Part shown: in pieces, positions 38,741-47,142 of the stretch
Layout of the letters: every line of letters starts with the position of its first letter
Numbering within the stretch: the first letter of the stretch is position 1
Assembly: GCF_014653275.1 (NCBI RefSeq)
Contig: NZ_BNAL01000024.1
Coordinates: 1 to 47,142, forward strand
DNA length: 47,142 bases
Direction: 5' to 3'
Source of the DNA: Deinococcus piscis
GTDB lineage: Bacteria; Deinococcota; Deinococci; Deinococcales; Deinococcaceae
Notes under the pieces: model-generated
Seen by the model: the letters and a program-made list of their open reading frames with translations, nothing else
What the model was told of the DNA's origin: nothing
Databases searched by the model: none
Translations under genes and position numbers: made by a program

Positions 38741-38789
38741 CTGCTGGTCGCCACAAAGCTGGCTGCAACCAGCAGTTAGACTGCCTGAC
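38741..38789 (+). promoter_or_regulatory. uvrC leaderless promoter with upstream inverted repeat
   Basis: TAGACT (38777-38782), seven bases, then GTG at 38790. An 8-bp inverted repeat CTGCTGGT (38741-38748)/ACCAGCAG (38768-38775) abuts the -10, with a second GCTGG/CCAGC pairing nested in it. A repressor site is possible. Confidence 0.6.
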
Positions 38790-40619
<1,830 letters not shown>

Positions 40620-40928
40620 CCTTGTTGAGTTGGGGCTGCGTCCTGAGCGGGCGTGGGGGCGGGTGTATGCGGTGCGTGACCGCTGGAGGTGCAGGCCACC
40701 TTGCAAGCCTTGGCCCAGGCTGAGGAAGCCCAGGGTTATCACCTGCCACCGAACGCTTTCTTCGTTGCAGAAGACCTGCTTACCTTCGAAAGCGTTTCAT
40801 TGGATGGTTAGTCTCCACCTGCGCTTCCAGATAGAAGGGGTGGTTCGGAGTGGCCGTGATGACTTCGGTGCTGGAGCTTTGGCCCTGCTGCCTGTGAACG
40901 AAGATAGCGGGGCTGCTTTTCTCTGCCC
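40620..40928. other. 309-base region between uvrC and bshA
   Basis: No assured gene. An open frame at 40689-40811 (GTG start, 40 codons) reads like protein (MQATLQALAQAEEAQGYHLP then NAFFVAEDLLTF) but lacks a ribosome-binding site or -10. A 9-bp inverted repeat AACGCTTTC/GAAAGCGTT lies within it. The rest shows nothing recognisable. Confidence 0.5.
40689..40811 (+). pseudogene. Possible gene remnant or small ORF
   Basis: A 40-codon frame opened by GTG and closed by TAG, with a stop just upstream (40677). Composition (Ala/Gln/Glu helix followed by NAFFVAEDLLTF) is protein-like, but no start signal is visible. It could be the tail of a decayed gene or chance. The family is not recognised. Confidence 0.25.
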
Positions 40929-40940
40929 TACACTCTGAGC
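40929..40940 (+). promoter_or_regulatory. bshA leaderless promoter -10
   Basis: TACACT (40929-40934), six bases, then ATG at 40941; no ribosome-binding site. Confidence 0.7.
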
Positions 40941-42083
40941 ATGACTTCTGCACTCAATATTGCCGTGCTGTGCCATACCGGGGCAGGTGGCTCCGGGGTG
41001 GTGGCCACCGAACTGGGGTTGCTGGTGGCGGCACAGGGCCACGCTGTGCATTTCGTGGGGCCGTCGGTGCCGTTCCGGCTGGCCCAACACTGCGCCATCC
41101 ACGGTCCTTACTTTCACCAGATTGGCTCCTTTGCCTATGCGCTGTTTGATCAGCCTTATCCAGAGCTGTCCGCGGCCAACACCCTCTCTGAAGTGATTCT
41201 GGAACAGGGCGTTCAGTTGACCCACGCCCACTACGCCATTCCGCATGCCACAGCGGCGCTGCATGCCCACGCCATCACGGGCCGCGCTCCAGTGGTGACG
41301 ACCCTGCATGGCACCGATGTGACCCTGGTAGGAGCAGAGCCTGCCTTTTTTCACACCACACGCCACGCCATTGAGCGCTCACACCATGTCACAGCGGTGT
41401 CGCGCTTCCTGGCCGAGCAGACCCGCGAAGTCTTCCGCACGGACCGCGAGATAGAAGTGATTTACAACTTTGTGGATGCCGAGCGCTTCCGCCCCATCTA
41501 TGATCCGGCCATGCGGGCACAGTTCGCTCAGGAAGAAGAAGCCCTGCTGATTCATGTGAGCAATTTCCGCCCGGTCAAGCGCGTTGGTGACGTGATCGAT
41601 ACTTTTGCCGGTGTGGCCTCCGAACTTCCCGCCCGCCTGCTGATGGTCGGTGATGGTCCTGAGCGTGCCCCAGCGCTCGAGCGAGCACAGCGGCTGGGCA
41701 TCGCTGACCGGGTCACCTTTTTGGGGTCCTTTCCAGATGTGCAGACGGTGCTGGGCCTCAGCGACCTGTTTTTGCTGCCCAGCAGCAAGGAGAGCTTTGG
41801 CCTGAGCGCTCTGGAAGCCATGAGCTGCGAGGTGCCGGTGGTGGCGACCCGTGCTGGGGGCATTCCTGAGGTGGTCGAGCATGGGGTCAGTGGCCTGCTG
41901 GCGGCTGTGGGCGATGTGGACGGCCTGACGCAGGCTGCGCTGGACATCCTGCGTGACCGCTCGGTACGGGTGCGGATGGGCCAGGCCGCCCGGAAGCGGG
42001 CCATAGAGGAATTCCATCCTTCCCGTATCGTGCCGCAGTACCTCGCGGCATACCGCAGAACGCTAGAGCACGCTAAGGGCTAA
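40941..42083 (+). CDS. bshA: N-acetyl-alpha-D-glucosaminyl L-malate synthase
   Basis: First enzyme of bacillithiol synthesis: joins GlcNAc from UDP-GlcNAc to L-malate, in the cytoplasm. The 380-residue GT4/GT-B glycosyltransferase has the BshA N-terminal [13 protein letters not shown] near 14-26, [24 protein letters not shown], and the C-terminal nucleotide-sugar segment [13 protein letters not shown] with the [21 protein letters not shown]-x7-E motif. Bacillithiol is the low-molecular-weight thiol of Bacillota and Deinococcus, relevant to redox and metal balance. BshB and BshC are not in the window. Its 3' end overlaps the convergent downstream gene by 11 bases. Confidence 0.93.
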   Translation: MTSALNIAVLCHTGAGGSGVVATELGLLVAAQGHAVHFVGPSVPFRLAQHCAIHGPYFHQIGSFAYALFDQPYPELSAANTLSEVILEQGVQLTHAHYAIPHATAALHAHAITGRAPVVTTLHGTDVTLVGAEPAFFHTTRHAIERSHHVTAVSRFLAEQTREVFRTDREIEVIYNFVDAERFRPIYDPAMRAQFAQEEEALLIHVSNFRPVKRVGDVIDTFAGVASELPARLLMVGDGPERAPALERAQRLGIADRVTFLGSFPDVQTVLGLSDLFLLPSSKESFGLSALEAMSCEVPVVATRAGGIPEVVEHGVSGLLAAVGDVDGLTQAALDILRDRSVRVRMGQAARKRAIEEFHPSRIVPQYLAAYRRTLEHAKG

Positions 42084-42639
42084 GCCGCGCGTCCAGCGGC
42101 TGACCGCTGTAGGGGCGCAGCTGCACACTTTTTCCCAAGTGTAGCCCTAGCGCATTCCAGCCTGGCTGCAACTGCAGCTGATACCCGTGGGCCGCGCTGA
42201 CCTGTACGGCACGATCCACCCAGACCAGGAACAGGGACTGACTGCCGTCACGGAGCCGCACCTCACGCAGCGGTTCCCCGGCACCAGGCTGCCCGTTGCG
42301 ATCACGGTCCACAAACGCATAAGCCCGCAGCTCCTGCCCCTGACTGGGCACCGAAACCTGCACCGGGGGCAGCACGCCTGGCCAGTGCAGCGCCGCACCT
42401 TGCAGTTCAGGCGTGCTGCTTGGCGGCTGCTCCAGCGTGATCCGCCAGCGGCCCTCGGGAGCGGGGGCCGTGCCCAGCAGTTGCTGAGGCTGCCCAGCGG
42501 TGCCCACCGTCCAGATGCCCACGCTCAGGTCCGGGGGCACTTCGCCCCGCAGCTGGCCCTGAAGCACCAGCGGAGCCGACTGCGCTGCACCCAGCAGCAG
42601 AGCAACCAGCGCAGGAAGAACAGTTTTCAGGGCCTTCAT
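42073..42639 (-). CDS. Exported hypothetical protein
   Basis: A 188-residue protein with a signal peptide ([22 protein letters not shown]). The mature part looks beta-rich: [20 protein letters not shown] at the start, then an Asp-rich [19 protein letters not shown] that resembles a carboxypeptidase-regulatory or calcium-binding loop, and [12 protein letters not shown] later. No family is recognised with confidence. It is monocistronic with a leaderless promoter, and its 3' end overlaps bshA tail to tail by 11 bases. Confidence 0.75.
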   Translation of the reverse strand: MKALKTVLPALVALLLGAAQSAPLVLQGQLRGEVPPDLSVGIWTVGTAGQPQQLLGTAPAPEGRWRITLEQPPSSTPELQGAALHWPGVLPPVQVSVPSQGQELRAYAFVDRDRNGQPGAGEPLREVRLRDGSQSLFLVWVDRAVQVSAAHGYQLQLQPGWNALGLHLGKSVQLRPYSGQPLDARLSP

Positions 42640-42651
42640 GGCATGAATCTA
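42640..42651 (-). promoter_or_regulatory. Leaderless promoter -10 of the exported hypothetical
   Basis: Minus-strand TAGATT (42651-42646), six bases, then ATG at 42639. Confidence 0.6.
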
Positions 42652-42714
42652 ACATGAGAAGTGCTCAGGTGCCTGATTGAGTCTTGAGACTGTTGATCCT
42701 CCAGAAAAGGCTGT

Positions 42715-42743
42715 CAAAAAGAAAGGGGGCCCGCTCGGGGCCC
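42715..42743 (-). terminator. sucCD terminator
   Basis: Minus-strand GGGCCC (42743-42738), 5-base loop, GGGCCC (42732-42727), followed by CCTTTCTTTTT. It lies 28 bases after the sucD stop. Confidence 0.85.
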
Positions 42744-42770
42744 GCCGATCCTCACTTCTGGACTTCCGGC

Positions 42771-44836
<2,066 letters not shown>

Positions 44837-44879
44837 GGTGTTCCTCCTATGGGAAATAGTTTGGGTGTCCCGATTCCTG

Positions 44880-44885
44880 AGTATA
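44880..44885 (-). promoter_or_regulatory. Candidate sucCD -10
   Basis: Minus-strand TATACT about 44 bases before the GTG of sucC; -35 weak. The leader carries the AGGAGG site. It lies 55 bases from the divergent -10 of the peptidase gene. Confidence 0.5.
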
Positions 44886-44936
44886 GCCGCTCATTTCCGC
44901 CGCTGCCCCTGTTCCCAGACTGGGGACAAAGTGGCG

Positions 44937-44951
44937 TGCTAGCGTGGGGAA
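44937..44951 (+). promoter_or_regulatory. M24 peptidase leaderless, extended -10 promoter
   Basis: TGCTAGCGT, with TAGCGT at 44940-44945, ends six bases before the ATG at 44952. Confidence 0.5.
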
Positions 44952-46004
44952 ATGGAAAAAATCGAACAGGTGAGAGCGGCTCTGGCGCGCCGGGGCCTTC
45001 AGGCCCTGTGGGTGTCGGACCCGGCCAACGTCCGGTATCTGAGCGGCTTTACCCATCCAGATGACGGCCGGCTGCTCGTCACGCCGGGCGCGGCGGTGCT
45101 GTACACCGATGGGCGCTACACGGTGCAGGCCCAGGAAGACGCCCTGCCTGGGATTGAGGTCGTGATCGCCCGACCTATGGAGGCGGTGGAGGGTGCGGCG
45201 GGCACAGTGGCCGGAATGAAGCTTGGCATAGAGGGCGCGCATCTGACCGTGAGTGCCCTGGAACGCCTGAGGGAGCGCTGGCAGGTCCAGTTTCATCCGG
45301 TGGAGGGCTTGGTTGAGGAATTGCGGCTGCACAAAGCTGAGGATGAACTGGCAGGGATTCGGGCCGCGCAGGACCTAGCAGACCGTGTCTTCGCTGAGGT
45401 GCGTCCGCAAATTCAGGCAGGTGTGCGCGAGCTGGACATCGCCATTGCGCTGGAGCAGGGGCTGCGGCAGGCCGGGGCTACTCCTGCTTTTGATGTGATT
45501 GTGGCCAGCGGGGTACGCGGCGCTCTCCCCCACGGCACGGCCAGTGACAAGGTGATCGAAGACGGCGATCTGGTCACGGTGGATTTTGGGGCCAACTTGA
45601 ATGGCTACAACTCCGATATGACCCGCACCGTGGCGGTGGGGCAGCCTTCAGATGAGCTGCGGCGCATCTACAGTGCGGTGCTGGAAGCTGAAGAAGCCGC
45701 AGTGCGGGCGGTGCGCCCCGGCCTTAAAGCCGCTGAGCTGGACGCGGTGGCCCGCGACATTCTGGCTGGGCATGGTTTGGCGGAGGCGTTCGCGCACTCG
45801 CTTGGGCATGGTGTGGGCTTGGTAGTCCACGAAGGGCCGCGTCTGGCCCAGGGCAGTGAGGACGTGCTGAAGCCGGGCATGGTGATCACCATTGAGCCTG
45901 GGGCGTACTTGCCGGGTCTGGGCGGCGTGCGAATTGAAGACCTGGTGCTGGTCACCGAGGACGGCTACGAAGTGCTGAGTCACTCGCCCAAGGAGACGCT
46001 ATGA
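44952..46004 (+). CDS. M24 family (Xaa-Pro type) metallopeptidase
   Basis: A 350-residue cytoplasmic aminopeptidase P/prolidase-like enzyme that removes a residue before proline or splits Xaa-Pro dipeptides. An N-terminal creatinase domain (about 1-125) precedes the pita-bread domain. The five metal ligands are Asp211 ([10 protein letters not shown]), Asp222 (SDMTRT), His286 (SLGHGVGL), Glu315 (TIEPG) and Glu329 (RIED). Two metals, usually Mn or Co, are expected. The exact choice between aminopeptidase and dipeptidase is not decided. The stop overlaps the start of the RlpA-like gene. Confidence 0.93.
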   Translation: MEKIEQVRAALARRGLQALWVSDPANVRYLSGFTHPDDGRLLVTPGAAVLYTDGRYTVQAQEDALPGIEVVIARPMEAVEGAAGTVAGMKLGIEGAHLTVSALERLRERWQVQFHPVEGLVEELRLHKAEDELAGIRAAQDLADRVFAEVRPQIQAGVRELDIAIALEQGLRQAGATPAFDVIVASGVRGALPHGTASDKVIEDGDLVTVDFGANLNGYNSDMTRTVAVGQPSDELRRIYSAVLEAEEAAVRAVRPGLKAAELDAVARDILAGHGLAEAFAHSLGHGVGLVVHEGPRLAQGSEDVLKPGMVITIEPGAYLPGLGGVRIEDLVLVTEDGYEVLSHSPKETL

Positions 46005-46417
46005 AAGGATATGCCGTGAAAGAAGGCGCTCTGAAGCGGGGTTCTCGCTGGTTGGTCGGCTTGTTGATGGTGTCCTGTGCGTTGGGTCCTGCCCTGGCGC
46101 TGACGGCTGCTGCTCCGTCTGCGCTGGAAGTCGCTCAGGGTTCGGGGATTTATCAGCGTGGTATGGCGGTGTATTACGGTGGTCGGCGCGACCCACAGAC
46201 GACCATGACCGCCGCTCATCTCACCTTGCCTTTTGGGACCTGGGTGCGTGTGACCCATACCCGCACAGGCCGCAGCGTAAAGGTCAAGATTAATGACCGT
46301 GGCCCTTTCAATGGGGGTGGGCGCATTATTGACCTGTCCAGGGCGGCAGCGCAGGAGCTGGGTATTCTCCGCGAAGGCGTCGCGCCGGTGACGATCACCA
46401 TTATTTCCCGGCCCTGA
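46001..46417 (+). CDS. RlpA-like double-psi beta-barrel protein
   Basis: A 138-residue protein with an N-terminal basic region and one hydrophobic signal or anchor segment (about 17-36). A double-psi beta-barrel of the RlpA type follows: [11 protein letters not shown]...[34 protein letters not shown], with the catalytic-type Asp in NDRGPF. RlpA proteins are lytic transglycosylases or binders of denuded glycan at the division site; no SPOR domain is present here. There is no lipobox Cys. The ATG overlaps the upstream stop by four bases, so it is co-expressed with the peptidase. Confidence 0.88.
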   Translation: MKGYAVKEGALKRGSRWLVGLLMVSCALGPALALTAAAPSALEVAQGSGIYQRGMAVYYGGRRDPQTTMTAAHLTLPFGTWVRVTHTRTGRSVKVKINDRGPFNGGGRIIDLSRAAAQELGILREGVAPVTITIISRP

Positions 46418-46499
46418 ACTGGGGCTGGATGTTAGGATGGTTCAGGTTTGACCACAGTGGTGGCCCTGGTGGGCCGCCGTTTCCTAAGGAGGAACACTT

Positions 46500-46961
46500 A
46501 TGACGACTGACACTGCTCTGCTGACGCTGGACACCCTCGCCAACTACCTCAAAGAACGCGATGTTCAGCTGGAAATGGACCAGAACCCTGAAACCGGCCA
46601 GCGCTTTATCCGCATGGGCTGGCGCTTTGAGATGGGTGACGCTGCCGTGCTGGTATCTGTGAACGACGGTCCTCAGAACACCAGCCGCCTGGAAATCACC
46701 TGCGTGACCCAGAAAACCTACGAAGGCCGCATGCAGGAAGTGATGGAGATGCTGAACGCACGTAACCGTGAGCGTGCGTTCAGCCGCTCGGTGGATGCTC
46801 AGGGCAATGTGTGGCTGGAATATGTGGGCTTCTACCCTACCCTGGCTGAAATGCCTCAGGAAACTTTCGACACGCTGTTCGGCGGCGTGCTGATGCACTT
46901 CCAGGATGACTACGCTGCCCTGGAAGGCGTGCAGCTTCAGCCTGTGCAGCCTCAGGCCTGA
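46500..46961 (+). CDS. YbjN-domain protein
   Basis: A 153-residue acidic cytoplasmic protein of the YbjN family, which has a fold like type III secretion chaperones: an N-terminal helix [17 protein letters not shown], a three-stranded sheet, and a long C-terminal helix [20 protein letters not shown]. YbjN of E. coli affects motility and stress behaviour; the molecular role is unknown. The TAAGGAGG ribosome-binding site is the strongest in the window, seven bases or so before the ATG. This suggests a leadered, well-translated message. It ends at a good terminator. Confidence 0.85.
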   Translation: MTTDTALLTLDTLANYLKERDVQLEMDQNPETGQRFIRMGWRFEMGDAAVLVSVNDGPQNTSRLEITCVTQKTYEGRMQEVMEMLNARNRERAFSRSVDAQGNVWLEYVGFYPTLAEMPQETFDTLFGGVLMHFQDDYAALEGVQLQPVQPQA

Positions 46962-46982
46962 TTTTCTAATTTTTCTCATCTT

Positions 46983-47008
46983 GGCGGCCGCGAGGTCGCC
47001 TTGTTTTT
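46983..47008 (+). terminator. ybjN-like gene terminator
   Basis: GGCGGCC, GCGA tetraloop, GGTCGCC (one G-T pair), then TTGTTTTTG. It lies 21 bases after the stop. Confidence 0.85.
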
Positions 47009-47046
47009 GGTCTGTTTACTTGGGTTTGGCAACTTTACTTTTGTAA

Positions 47047-47070
47047 TTTGAATATGAAATCGTATTCAAA
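47047..47070. repeat. Inverted repeat upstream of the right-edge promoter
   Basis: TTTGAATA, 8 bases, TATTCAAA: a perfect 8-bp inverted repeat in A+T-rich DNA just upstream of the next promoter. It could be an operator. Confidence 0.5.
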
Positions 47071-47074
47071 AAAA

Positions 47075-47110
47075 TTAGAGCATTTGACATAAGAACATTC
47101 CAGGATAGGC
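47075..47110 (+). promoter_or_regulatory. Promoter with RDRM-like operator at right edge
   Basis: TTAGAGCA, TT, TGACATAA (47075-47092) resembles the radiation/desiccation response palindrome TTATGTCA-T-TGACATAA: the right arm is identical, the left has 5 of 8, and the spacer is one base longer. Its TTGACA (47084-47089) could be the -35, with a weak -10 TAGGCG 16 bases later. The gene it would serve lies outside the window. Confidence 0.4.
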
Positions 47111-47142
47111 GTGGGTCATCCAGGCGGAAATGTCTTGTGTGG

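Larger units (their letters stand above)
38427..38789. other. 363-base intergenic region before uvrC
   Basis: Holds a short GCCCC/GGGGC hairpin after aspS (38438-38454, weak T-tail), a strongly A+T-rich island (38467-38530) with two TTGTGAA...AAGATTTTATT units, a second A+T-rich patch (38686-38730) and the uvrC promoter. No gene is seen. Confidence 0.6.

Overview
The window looks like a chromosomal segment of a Deinococcus species. Four things point there: high G+C; the gap-pgk-(two small genes)-tpiA, tal-rho and hisS-aspS clusters, which are arranged as I recall them from D. radiodurans; a bacillithiol gene (bshA); and at least a dozen genes whose -10 hexamer ends only 6-7 bases before an ATG or GTG. 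That last pattern marks the leaderless transcripts typical of Deinococcus. Species assignment is inference. I see no rRNA, tRNA, CRISPR array, insertion sequence or prophage gene. Every stretch reads as vertically inherited housekeeping or metabolic DNA.

Layout. 1-4.8 kb: recN (double-strand-break repair), a PrcB-domain lipoprotein, a degenerate shikimate-dehydrogenase-like protein and a HAD phosphatase. 4.9-10.2 kb (minus strand): asnS, then a glycolytic unit gap, pgk, VOC protein, NTF2-like protein, tpiA, with 4-base overlaps around the two small genes. 10.3-14.3 kb (plus strand): a six-gene exported copper-handling operon. It has a His-rich CPFC membrane protein, an MbnP homologue, an MbnH-type di-haem enzyme, a small exported protein whose predicted mature N-terminus is His, CopC and CopD. 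14.4-16.8 kb: aspartate kinase and, convergent, an exported DsbA-fold protein. 17.1-21.5 kb: a sucrose operon scrB-scrK-scrA (hydrolase, fructokinase, PTS EIIBCA) behind repeated GAGCA boxes. 21.6-25.2 kb: ileS under a T-box leader.

25.3-28.0 kb: tal, rho and an alpha/beta hydrolase. 28.1-30.6 kb: a minus-strand unit of metallophosphoesterase-like protein, NlpC/P60 peptidase and muropeptide-type epimerase, which fits recycling of peptidoglycan peptides. 30.7-33.4 kb: lnt and an MFS transporter. 33.9-35.4 kb: a lipid kinase and an IPT-fold lipoprotein on divergent, overlapping promoters. 35.4-40.6 kb: hisS-aspS and uvrC. 40.9-44.8 kb: bshA, an exported hypothetical protein and sucCD. 44.9-47.0 kb: an M24 peptidase, an RlpA-like protein and a YbjN protein. 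The right edge carries a promoter with a near match to the Deinococcus radiation/desiccation response motif, so the next gene outside the window may be damage-inducible.

The strongest candidates for further work are the MbnP/MbnH/CopC/CopD copper operon, the ileS T-box combined with an altered class I signature (AxHH instead of HxGH) in the enzyme itself, and two apparent pseudo-enzymes (AroE-like and metallophosphoesterase-like). The leaderless promoters also allow the starts of more than ten genes to be corrected.
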